Below are positions 22,150-33,471 of a DNA stretch of 64,000 bases, piece after piece. The notes beneath the pieces are model-generated. The model did no database searches, was not told where the DNA came from, and saw nothing but the letters and a program-made list of their open reading frames with translations. Position numbers and translations under genes: made by a program. Numbering within the stretch: the stretch's first letter is position 1; every line of letters starts with the position of its first letter. This stretch comes from Flammula alnicola (taxonomy: Eukaryota; Basidiomycota; Agaricomycetes; Agaricales; Strophariaceae): NCBI GenBank assembly GCA_015499995.1, contig JADNRV010000041.1, positions 285,038 through 349,037 of the forward strand, written 5' to 3'.

Positions 22150-23371
22150 ATGAAAACCCTCTTAATTGCGGGACTTTGTGCCCTCATTTCTCTTCCTTCT
22201 GCGCTAGCCGCGACTCCACAGGAACAACTCATCCAATTGGCGTCTGCTGGAAATGGTGTCATCAGGCTCAATGCTGATACATTTGACCTTTTAACATCAC
22301 CAAAACGCACCTGGTCCGCATCGGTTCAGCTCACTGCATTGGACAAGAGACGTCGATGCAATCCCTGCAGGTCAGAGTGTTGAATCCTGTCACAATTATT
22401 ACATTTCATTATCATTGTCTATAGTCAATTTGACCCCGCTTGGAATGCTGTAGCAAAGGCTTGGACCTATGCCCCTTCAGCCCAACAGAAGCAACATTTC
22501 TTCGCGACCTTGGATTTTGACGAAGGCACGGCAATATTCCAAAGGGTCAGTCCACGAGCCTGGAGCCGGTGCATCACTGACAGTCTTTCTTTCAAATAGC
22601 TTGGGATATCGTCTGCTCCCGTGGTTTTTAACTATCCTGCTGCAGAAGGCTCTCGGAAACCCGCGAGTGGCAATGTATCCCCAATCAAATATGACTTCTC
22701 GGAGTATGTCCCTTCAAGTTAAACCTCTCTATTTTTATCCTAATGAAATGTTACAGTGGGTTTGATGCTGGTCCTCTTGCCTCCTTCCTCTCCAAATACA
22801 CGCCCGTTGCTATACCATATAGGGATCCAATTGACTGGGCTCGCTGGATTACTATTGCCATCGGTGTTTTGGGATCTGCTCTCTTTATCAGGTTCATATC
22901 TCCCATTGTGCAAAATAAATGGGCATGGGCAGCTGTAACTGTTATTACGTCCCTTGTAATGACGTCTGGCTACATGTTCACTCGCATTCGAAACGTACCC
23001 TACAATGGTGGTGATGGCAACTGGATTGCTGCGGGATACCAGAATCAGTTTGGCCAAGAAGTTCAAGTTGTGTCATTCATCTGTGCGTTTCTACCAATGT
23101 CGTTTCTCTGCTTAAATAACACTAAACTGTCCTGTAGACGGTCTCTTGTCTTTTGCTTTCCTCATGCTGATTCTGGTTGTTCCCCTGCAATCATCGCCAC
23201 AAAGACAGCGTCTGCAGGTTTATTTATGGACGGGTGTTATTATGATTATTTACTCCGTCTTGGTTTCCCTTTTCAGAGTGAAAAACCGCGGTATGTGCAT
23301 GCAGAATATTTTGAATCTATTTTAGCTGATTCATTCTTCAATCAGGATACCCCTTCAAACTCTTTTTGTAA
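22150..23371 (+). CDS. OST3: Oligosaccharyltransferase subunit Ost3/Ost6
   Basis: Six exons (22150-22370, 22425-22545, 22600-22703, 22757-23082, 23138-23290, 23346-23371) give 316 residues. A clear signal peptide (KTLLIAGLCALISLPSALAA) leads into a lumenal thioredoxin-like domain with a CxxC pair (RRRCNPCR). Four membrane segments follow, for example WITIAIGVLGSALFIRFI and WAAVTVITSLVMTSGYM, with the family hallmark NVPYNGGDGNWIAAGYQNQF before the last two. Ost3/6 assist N-glycosylation in the ER by transiently engaging substrate cysteines. The frame ends in YPFKLFL and a stop. It is divergent from PIK1. Confidence 0.92.
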
Positions 23372-23561
23372 CGCAGTAGTTTGAAGTACCGTGTACAGAA
23401 TAGAATATACAGTTTTTGAAAAGATCATTCTCTAAAGATTGAAGCTAAAGCACGAAAATCTGATTCCAATGTCATTATTTAATGCAAACATCCGTAATTG
23501 ATAAATCTATAAGATTATGGGAATAAGTACAAAAGCGAATCTCCTGGATCCAGTTAAACCT

Positions 23562-26500
23562 CTATGCTGCGCCGCCTGTCTCCTGTTGGAATACGTCCAC
23601 GTACCGACTACGAATATTGCGCTTTGTAGCCTGTGATTTAGGTCTCGCCGGAGGAGGTGGGCCCGAAGGATTCAACCTCGTTCCCGTGGGAGTGCTAGGA
23701 GCAGATTCCGTCGGAGGGGCAAGATTAGAACGAATACGCATTGGAGCCTTGACTGGTGGTTCGCCCAGGTCAACTGCAGACGCCGAACGAAGTGGTGGCC
23801 CTGCATGAGGCTGAGGCTTGGATCCGGTCATGCCAGGAGACGCAGTTTGAGCCCGTGGAGGTGGAGCAGCGGCAGCAGGAGGTTTTGCAGTATCGTCAGC
23901 CGCAGCCTGTGATCCATGTTAGCATGACGACATGTACAATAGGCAGGTGAAAGACCAACATTTCGATTGATCCAGCGTTTCTGTTCTTTGTCGTAGTAGA
24001 AGGCGGATTCCTCACCGAGACTGGCCTTAATTGGACCAGGGGCGGATGAATCACTTTTCTTCCACCATCGACCTAGCCACGATCCAGTAGATGCAGGCGT
24101 TTCTACAGAAACGAATAAGAAAATATACATAATAAGAGGGGTACACTCACCAGTCTTTTCAGGTGCAGAAGCCACAGATTTGGGAGGCGGAGTCGCAGCT
24201 TCTTCTTTCACTGGACTCGATTCCTGCTTTTCGGGCTGGGGTTTGGAATTTCCCAGACCCAGGTCATCATCATCGACGAAGTCTGCTTGCATTGAGGAAC
24301 TCTGCTGCTGCTGTCTGACAGGACCAATAGAGAAAGAATTATTATCCATGAGAGAGATGAACCCATCACTGGTCGCTTGAATCGACGATTCATCAACTCG
24401 CATGAAAGTGGCAGCGGTGGGGGTATTATTCGATCCATTGGCCTCAGTCGAGGATCCCCACCAAGACGCTGTTTGAATAGTTTGAATAGGAGTTTCTAGG
24501 TCATCATTCGAGGCACTCCGAGACTTCGGTGCGTAGGGATCCTCGCTGGGTGGTTGGTCATTGAAGCCAAATCCTACAGGCGACGACTGCGACGACGATA
24601 TAGAGTTCGAGGTAGCTGTATGTGTCTGCACAGCAGGTCTCTGTCGCATATAACCCATGGCAGAAGAGGACCGCTCAGCCACGACTTGTTGTGAATAAGG
24701 CGTTGCTGTGGCCATTGCAGATGTGGTACGCTGTGGAGGACCCACATTGAGGCTCGCAGATGGTGGTTGTGGAGAAGATCTGGCAGAAGGAGTATTGGAG
24801 GAGATGGTGCTGTAATGAGCAAATGGGCCATTAAAGGGTTGGTCTGACGATTTCGGATTATCGTTAGTCGGAGTTGCTGAATCACTTTCACCAGTTACTA
24901 GCTTGGTGAAACGCCCTTCGAGCCAACCTCCAATTGAATCAAGACTTGGCTTGGTCAGCTTGCCTCCGATCCACGAGCCAGACTTGTCGCCAGGAAATAC
25001 TCCTGAGAGCCGTTGTTGAAGACCCTGCAGTTGCTCCAACAACGCCAAGTTTGTATAAGGCGAAGTGTGACTTAAAGATGCTGTGATAGCATCACAGTAT
25101 CTAGCAACAACAATAATAATATAAGCATCAGCGACGCGGATAGAATGTGGAAAACTTACCGATTGGCAAGTTGAATATCGCCGGTCTCGGCAAGGGATAC
25201 TGCCCGAATGAACCGATACGCTTGAAGGTGGGGAATGCCATGGAAAGGCTCCTGTCCTTTGACGGTAGGCACAAGAGACAAAGCAAACTCAAGAATTTCG
25301 GAAAAGATCAGCGCATCTGAATCTTTCGTAACATCTGCAGGGTTTCTTGAGCCGACCAACGTAATTCTGGCAGAGGGACTCCCAAGACCACCGATCAATG
25401 ACGTTTGGGGTGACAGAAGGTAGCTGAGCAAGGCATGAAATTCTCATCTTTCCATTCAAAAAGAAAGGGCAAAACATACCAAACGTGAGCAGCCTCGACC
25501 CAATTGTTAGCAAGAAGTTGATCTCCAAGGGCTGTTAAAGCCGCCGAGGCCTCCGGGGTCAAAGGCGAAGAAATGATCATAGCAGCTGTTTCTGCCCACT
25601 TCGCAAGAGACTCAGAAGGTATGCTAGGCGGCATAATTGGGTGTTGCATTGGCGCGAAATTCGGAGTCCGAGGTGTCATTGTGGGAACCATTGGGGGTTG
25701 GAAACGGCCTACACCACTCTGCAGAAGACTGATTGGAGCCAATTCCTGGACTATATGAACGTAAGTTATTGATGAAAATGGTTTTATTTTATTTTTCCTT
25801 ACCGGCGGCTGCTCCCTGCCCTGAGAAAAGACTATATGCAACTCTCAAACTCTCTCGATTGTTTTTCTGAGGCTGAATCTTAGAGAGGTTGCCATTAGGA
25901 GCATGAAGACCGCGCCCCGCTTCCTCTCTGAGTCCTAACTCCACGCGCAGAAAATCATGGACAACATCTTTCCAAGATTCTTTGTCAATGCTACTGGCAA
26001 TAATCAGAGCATGTGCCCAGAGTTTTTCTTCCATTGCAAATTGATAGGCTTGGCGGCGGTCGCCTTGAAGGAGGAACTCCTCAATCTTGTCAAGTGAAGA
26101 TGATCGCAGGGTGGTGACGCTGATTGGTGTTTCATCGGAAGATGCGGCCTTGAAGGAGGCTATAAATATTATGAGAAGTCAGTTATGCGATGATTAAGAG
26201 AGGCAGAATAAAAAGGACCTTGAAGTGATACGGCATCTTGCAACGCGGGTGTACCATCCAGTCTAGGTACTAGTGTTGACCGCACAGCTGATTCAGATTG
26301 TTGTCTATTTTCGTTAATCAGTTGTAAGGGAAGAAGTCTAATTACCAAACTTCGGACTCACGTTCCCAAAAGATGACCATCGTTTTCCACCATGACACTC
26401 AGCAACTTGACGAGAATGAGCTTATTTTCTGCCGCTTGTTTCTCCGCATTTGCCAAATATCCCAAACCTTGTTGAATTTCACTGATACGACCAGTCAAGT

Positions 26501-28809
26501 AACTCAATACCGCGGTCTTCTTTGTTTTTGTCTGAGTAGCAAGGTTTGGTCTGACGAGACTTATGGATGTTGCTCCGGGGTCCGACAAAAGAGGACCAGG
26601 ATAAGAAGATTCTGAAGAATTTAACGCTAATTCGGGAAGTATTTTGTGCAAGGTCCGAATCTTGAGTTCCGACGATGTCCTCGAGGAGAAAGCGATGTCG
26701 AAGCCTGCATTCAAGCCTGGCATTCCATGGAAGCATGTGATCATCTTTCCTCCAAACCCGAACGTCACTACGGGTGCGCGAGCAGAAGTTCGAGACAGAG
26801 GATCGTTAGCACCGATAAGGGACGGGGATGGAGCATACTGGGCCGCTGTTGCCTTCACTACAATTTCCTGAGGAGCAAGTTTTCCTTCAGGCAACTGGGA
26901 CATTTGGCGCGGTGCTTGATCGTCGTGAGAGGGACCCAGCTGCCGTTTGTGAAGGTTTGCGGGTCCCACAGTCGAAGTCAATGGCCTAGGGATGGAACCG
27001 GGAGGTGAACCAACGCTATTCAAGTTGGACGGAGCATTCGCAGGAAGCTTTCTGGTCTCGTTCTGACGTCCACTGTAGAGAGATAGAGGGGAAGACGTCC
27101 TCGGAATGTAGTTGCTTGGGTTATGATTTAATTTTGGGGCATAGGGGTCATATACTTCTTTGGTCGCTGCCGCGTCTTTTCTGGGACCTAGTTGAGGGTT
27201 ATATGTACTTTGATGAGACGGAAATTTGTCAGTACTGGACGAAGAAGCTGCTTCATAGCCTTGGATATCCTCGATTGGTGGAGAGTAAGGAAGAGGTATT
27301 GATGAAGGTGAAGCAATGATCGACGATTTAGAGGCTGCCTGCGGACTAGTGGATGGAGAGTCGGCGGGAGCCGGCAGTGGGACAGAAGATTCAATGGCTT
27401 CAAGGGGTTCCGTAAATTCATCACTCGAAACAAATTCTTGAGTGCCATTCTGTCCATCCCCAGAAAAGGCTTGTCCTGTAACACCATTGACTGGGAAGGT
27501 TTGATCACGATCAACAGAATGGGGCATGTTATAGTCAGATAAATTGGTGTGAGGAGGTGAAGCCTGAGGATACCCATGGTCAACATAATGCTGACCGTCC
27601 GTACTTGGTTGAGTGTTGCTTGTCTCCGTCAAATAGGCGTCGGAGGAAATTTGTGCAAAAGGATGCCCAACGTCGCTGGAAAGGGTCGGTTGCTGGTATG
27701 GAACCCCAGAGTACGCTGATGATGCCTCAGGAGGTGCATAATATAACTCAGCAGGTTTTTGGTACTGGGCGTAAGCCTGCTGAGCCCCACCTGGGCGACT
27801 ACTTCGTCGACTCGGTAAAGTAGGTATAAAAGGTGGGTCGTATGCGTTTGAAACTTTGGGTCGTGTGATGGTAGATTTTGTGGGAGTTGGTACGGCATTT
27901 ATATCGCTGTATTGAGGGGTCGACGTATTTGGAGTATTGGCTGGTTTAGGAGGACTCTTTACAGACGACTCGGTTTTGTGGTAGGAGGGAGGATCGTATG
28001 TCCCGTAGGCCAACTGTGTCGCTACGACGTTAGGAGCAGGAGGATCATATGCTGCATAACTCGACCGTGTCATTGAAGGAGCAGGGGGGTCGTATGCTCC
28101 ATAAGCTGAATGTGTCGCTGCAGGAGTAGGAAGGTCGTATGCATCGTAAGTCGAGCGTGTCGTCGCGGAAGCGGGAGCAGGAGCATGAGGATCATATGCG
28201 CCATAAGTTGTTGAATATGACATAGCTGGTGCCGGATGGTTATAAGCGCCGTAAGCAGAATGAGTCGCAGCTGGCCGAGCTGGAGCAGGTGGATCATACG
28301 CGTCATAACTCGAGTGAGCAGTAGGTTCAGGAGAATATGTAGAAGGTACATAGTGATTGTAGGTTGTTGTCGTCGACGGAAGAGGGTCAATAGCTTGAGT
28401 ATTGGATGCTGCTATAACTAGTCTTGGTATCTGGTAACACGAGACATCAAGAAATCTTACCGGTGTATGCTGACCCTAAGCTATTTTGCTCGTATCCATT
28501 CCACTGCCCGAGCTCAGAAAAGCCGTTCTGAGTTTGGTTGTATGGAACATTCTCAGTGGTTGTGTGGTCCCGAGTTTCTGCTGTATGCTGGGGGTATTCT
28601 AGAAATGTAGCTCCGTTACCAGGATTGCTTTCCGCCTCGGACGAGAAATCGTATGCTTCGGTTTGTGGGGCAAGTGAAGAGGTATTGTTGAGGAATGGGT
28701 CGTTTGCTGGAAGCTGAGGCGAAGTTGTCTCTGCGCCCAAAGTCGCGAACAAATCAGACCCCGAGTCCTCCGAGCCAAAGAGAGATGCCGCAGCTTCCAC
28801 GCCGTTCAT
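23562..28809 (-). CDS. SEC16: COPII coat assembly protein Sec16
   Basis: Nine exons (28809-28461, 28417-26362, 26304-26219, 26159-25803, 25750-25480, 25423-25160, 25100-24151, 24102-23960, 23906-23562) give 1,606 residues. A long disordered N-terminus with an AYDPPAP repeat array precedes the central conserved domain at about 658-800 (APVVTFGFGGKMITC) and the helical ACE1 region at about 830-1130 (IEEFLLQGDRRQAYQFAM; LWAHALIIASSIDKESW; CYLLSP). The disordered C-terminus includes WWKKS and FYYDKEQKRWINR, and ends Pro-rich with RYVDVF. Sec16 marks ER exit sites and scaffolds Sec13/Sec31 and Sec23/24. Every junction is phase-consistent. Convergent with OST3: 190 bp separate the stops and hold nothing else I recognise. 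Confidence 0.9.
27970..28350 (-). repeat. Sec16 N-terminal AYDPPAP tandem repeats
   Basis: About seven imperfect units of 16-20 residues built on (Y/T)xAYDPPAP, with variants GAYDPHAPAP, DAYDLPTP, GAYDPPAP, AAYDPPAP and GTYDPP. The DNA copies are clearly related (repeated CATACG/GGATCATATG-like words), so the array probably grows and shrinks by slippage. Confidence 0.75.
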
Positions 28810-29542
28810 GTTATCCTAGATAACGTGCAGAGGCGAAGTTCAGAGTTGACGAAGGGTTTCGAAGATGTGGAGAAGTGCGGCCGTTTCGTTACTTTCGTAT
28901 GTGTTCAGTCCCCGATATTTGGTGAGCTTTGCTTTCATTTCACTTCCAATGGGCCGAGTAGACACGTCACAAACGCACACGACCTCGACCCGTTTCTTTC
29001 ACAATCCGCTACAGGAATAATATTTGAATATTTTGGCTTTCGCTGCAACCTGTTTGCCTTCGTTCATGTCGGATGCTCTGCTACGACTTCGAAGTACTAC
29101 TACTACATCATAAGCCAGTCATAGTGGCCCACACCACAAACTTCACTCGACAAAAATTATAAGATGGCAAACTTGTACTAGTAACCAGGCAAGACGGAAT
29201 CGACTAGATGAGTGAATAAAATACGCGCTAGGCCATTGGGAGGATTGCGGTGGAGCGGGCGAAATGGCAAGAAATAATTGCAGGTACATCGGTGGTACGG
29301 CAGCAGGGAAAAATGTAAGGAGATAGCGGACATATACTGGATGTCTTGCGAGGTGATTATAATGAATTGTGCGTGCATGTAATAGAAGTGGATGATAGGC
29401 TGTACTATATATATGCGAAATAAACAACTGGATGACGGGAAGTGCAATTAATTCAACGATAGCAAGCAAAAACTCAAAATATAAAAAAAAACTGGTGAGG
29501 ACATCATGACGACCATGAAAGGCATTCATCAGTTCTCAGATC
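28810..29542. other. Gap upstream of SEC16, 3' of the PUF gene
   Basis: These 733 bp hold the SEC16 promoter and the 3' flank of the PUF gene. A small run of TATATATA lies near 29406. ORFs at 28825-29124 (+) and 29143-29529 (-) show no motif or codon pattern that supports them. Confidence 0.5.
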
Positions 29543-32500
29543 TCAGAGGCTGCGACGAGGGGCTGCCCGATTGTCTGAAGCAATAGGAACTTTCTTTTCC
29601 GGCTCCCCTAGTAAGGTCTGTTTACCAAAATACCTGTCCATCAGACGCTCCACTTCAAAAGGGAAGGTATTAGCCATTCGAAAACCTAAATATAGAAAAA
29701 CCATCTTACTCGAGACAAGTGGGCGGCTATACGTTGTGGTACACTTTCGCAGAGTAACAAGCAAGGGTTTTACCTGGTTGAAGAAGGCATCCCTTTGCTC
29801 GCCTTCGGATAGAGTTAAAGCGCGCTGGAGGACGTAGTCTGTATGGCCGCAGTGTAACTGTCAGATCTAGAAACTGGGGGAAAGAAAGTCACTCACTTGC
29901 ATACTGGTCCTTAACCATCGTCAAGATAGGACTTTCTCCGTCAACAGCTGTAGCAACCATAATCTCATTGATTAAGATATGTCGACTTTCAGAGTCTGTG
30001 CAGACAAGAGCCTTTTCACAGACATTTGATGCATATTTGTGCTGGGCTAGTTTGATTAAGTTACCGCGAATTGAAGAAAGGACAGTGGCTTTATCATGGT
30101 CTTGGCCCTGTTCGATGATGAACTGAATAACATAGTTCTGAAATAAAGGTTGATTGTCTGGATAGCTCCTTGAAAAATCCAACAGGAACTTACGCCGTAT
30201 TGATCTTTCATGAGATCAATCGTATAGTGATGGATAGCGTCCAACAGCGAGCGAGTATACTCTTCAGGAAGATGTTCGAGACATCTCTGAAGCACACGGC
30301 ATCCGTATGGATGTGTAGCTAACTCAAGAATATTCTCGCCGATGAGTTGAAGAAAAGTTAGGCGTTCAGGTGGTACGACTTCAATCAATTTTTGGACGAC
30401 CTGAACACAACAAGATTAGATCGTTGTGAGCGAGCAGGTACAAGTTGGAAGTGACCTACATGATTTCCGTGGGCGTCTTTTATGCAAGGTAAAATGTGAT
30501 ACTCTAGTCGCCGAATGATCGATGACTGCTGTTCCGCTGATATAAACTCTAATGCCTGCATTCGTTAACTGGTGTAAATGCCGGGATAATGTGTAAAACC
30601 GCTTCAATGACACAACATACCTTCTGAACAACGCGACATCCGTAAATCTGAAGAGAAAGGCTATCCACTTGGTATTCGATAGCATTTGCTAAGGTATCCT
30701 TTTGCGCCTGGGTTCCGAATTCAAAGAACTTCTGGATGACCTAGAGTGCGTGTTAAGATGCAGAATAGAAGTGTCAAATATATCGCCTTACGTAGTTACC
30801 AAAAACGTCCCGAACTAGCTCATCTGTTTTGTGTGGAACTATTTCATTAAATACCGTTTCCTTTTCCTCCTCACTGGCCTCTTCTAATTGCTGTTGTATG
30901 AAGCGAGATCCATGCTGGTCACCGCTGAATTCAACGATGTGACCAAATATAGCCTGGAGATACGTCAAGTTCGGGTCAGCGGAATGTTAAATCAATGTAC
31001 CTTAAGCTCCCAAGATTTGTCCCGGTTATTCCTAAATTCTTCCAACAGGGCGCTGCGCTGCAATAGCGAAAGGTTATTACTGCGACGGCCTTGGCGAATC
31101 CCTCCATTCATCGATGAATCTCCTTGCTTTGAGTTGGGCGAGTGATTACCACGGTGGGTTTGAAGGGATGATTTTGGAGACAAATTTCGCGGAGAGAAGG
31201 AAGAGCGAAGAGATTGATTATTCAGTGGGTTATTCTGTCGCAGTGAAATAGATTAATTAGTTTATCGGGCATGAAGTAATGGTGGGTAACGAACCTGGTT
31301 ATTATGATTATTGCTGGGCTGGATCCCGTTTCCGTTACCTGCGGACACAGTCTGGGATATCGGCGGCGTGAGTAAAATCTGAGGCGGTGATGGATAGAAG
31401 AATTGAGATGTAGGCATTGGTGCTGCGTATTCGAATGGAAAGCCTGGCTGCTGAGGTGGCATTTCAGGGATATGATTAAGGTGCGGAGGTTGAGAGTGCG
31501 GGTGATGATAGAAATTGTTGTTGATTGGCGCATTTCCTAAAGGTAGAGGAAAGTGAGGCCTTCCTTGGTGTATTCGGAATGGTTCAAATCCAAAGGAATA
31601 ATCTGTAAACGGCTCTGGAGGCTGCGCTGGATAGTAACTTGCGTATTCAGGTGGAGGATATACATTGAAAGGGCCATGTGGCTGAGGGAAAGGTGGATGG
31701 AAGCCCTCTTCGACCGGCATACCGCGGAAAGATCGTTGACCATCATCCTGAATTGAAGGAGGGATTTGCAGGGGCTCAAAATGGCCATGGCGTGATTGTA
31801 CAGGGGATTGACCTGGGTATCCTGCTAGAAATGCGGGTCCTCTGGGCGGAGATGAAGGAAGGGGAAACATATGGTCGGCAAAGCCTGGGTGGTGCTCGGC
31901 CGGCCCAGGGAACCAAGGAGAAGCATGAGGCATAGAAGACCCTCCGTTCTACATAATTTCGAGGTAAAAATCAGACACCGGTCCGCGTTTACAAGTGTGT
32001 TGCACACCTGTATCATAACCATCGAGGATGTAGGGTAAGGGACATTCCCTGGATGAACTGGGTGCGCATTCTTATGAAAAAGTTCTGAACATAATTCTTG
32101 AGGCCGTGAAGACTAGATTTAGGCTTACTACATGAGACCGGTTGGAGACTATATTCGTCGTGGTAGTCCAACCGTCATCGGCGACATGAACCAAGACGTT
32201 TGATTTTGCTGATCCCAAGTCGGGGGCATTGAAAGCACCTACTGGAAAGGGGGTGTTCTTCCCCTTTTGAGGGGACCCGGATCCAGATGGCCATGCCTGT
32301 AATGAACTCAGCAAATTAGGCTGGGAGTTAGCACTTCCACCGACATACCTGCCACTCGATATTAAGACTATTCGAAGGAACAACAACTCCTTGCGCAACC
32401 CCCCCGGCCGAGTTCTGCGATTGTGGCTAAGCTTGAATAATCATGAGCGATTCTGTTAAATGAATTACAAACCTCGTTTGATGGATTTGGTGTCTGAGCT

Positions 32501-32550
32501 CTCGATTGAGTGGAAGACCCCGACACCTTTCGAGAAGTAGCAAAAGTCAT
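29543..32550 (-). CDS. Pumilio-family RNA-binding protein (PUF)
   Basis: Thirteen exons (32550-32473, 32414-32349, 32296-32129, 32070-32008, 31948-31295, 31234-31001, 30953-30792, 30740-30621, 30555-30460, 30400-30194, 30137-29897, 29838-29710, 29652-29543) give at least 775 residues. The N-terminal half is Pro/His/Asn-rich and disordered. A full eight-repeat Pum-HD follows, with helix motifs GSRFIQ, GNYVIQ, GCRVVQ, GNHVVQ, GCRVLQ, GNYVIQ, ASNVCE and ANYVLQ. PUF proteins bind 3' UTRs and repress or relocalise mRNAs. The end is HPLVS-like (SRPLVS) then a basic tail. The start is uncertain: ATG at 32550 (MTFATSRK) is the first clear one, but the frame is open upstream and 5' exons to about 32840 are possible. 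Confidence 0.85.
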
Positions 32551-33471
32551 GTCGTTAAGGGAGTATTGGGGAGATGGTATGCCTGTTAACCGATAAGATA
32601 CGTTAGCGGTCACAGAGCGCCAGAAGGTAAATGCTACTCTACGCAAAAAAAAAATCAAAAGAACCGTTGAAAGAGGCTTGTAGTAGTACTTCATATTGCC
32701 AAAATGAAGGAAAGCGAAGGGAATCCAACCACATGATTTGACATGAGGGATATCGGTCTTCTCAAAGGGTGGAATTGCAGACGCGGAAGTAAAATAATAA
32801 TGCGACTTACCAACCCACTTCGCTGAAGACTAGTACTGGCTTAAAATGAGCCCGGTGTTGCTGTCACTAGGAGAGAGTCCGCCGTAGTATTAGAGAGAAA
32901 TTATAGGAGTGTTGTGAACGTGAATGAAGAAAAGAACCAGCGGTGCTTGGACCCTTAGTCGAGCCGACATCCAGACATGAGTGCCCCTACTTACAGGTCA
33001 GCAGAGAAATGGAGCAGACTGAACGCGGAATTAAATGAGTTTAAACGGAGGCAATACTGTGCAATATGGAAATAAGTGATACAAAAATCATTATCCGCGT
33101 TTCAAAGGGATCAAATTGGTATAGCGCACCTTAGGTCACCCGGAACATGGCCCGATTTGGGTGTATAAGGTCCCCGCCCAGACACAAACAGTCCTCTGTC
33201 AAACTACGCTTCGGAATCGCGTGAGCTGGCGCTTCTTTTACAGCGCGTCGATCAAAGTCGTCATGTCCTTTTTTCCGACGGCCGTCAATCAATGCTACCC
33301 CTTCCAGTCGGGCCACGATTTCATGCCGTCCTTAGCCGTATACACCGTACGCCGCGATATGCAAAAAATTGGATGAATGACGACTATGTATTTCTAATAT
33401 AAAAGAGAGGGAAATGCTATGCAGAATACAAACGATGTGCAGACTCAATGACGATTGAAAACCATTCTTGT
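32551..33471. other. PUF 5' region and promoter, 3' of kinesin-1
   Basis: Minus-strand GTAAGT at about 32804-32809 and CAG before 32590 could splice a 5' exon onto the PUF gene, but no ATG-led coding exon is obvious, so a 5' UTR intron is as likely. The rest (33000-33471) shows no gene. Confidence 0.4.
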
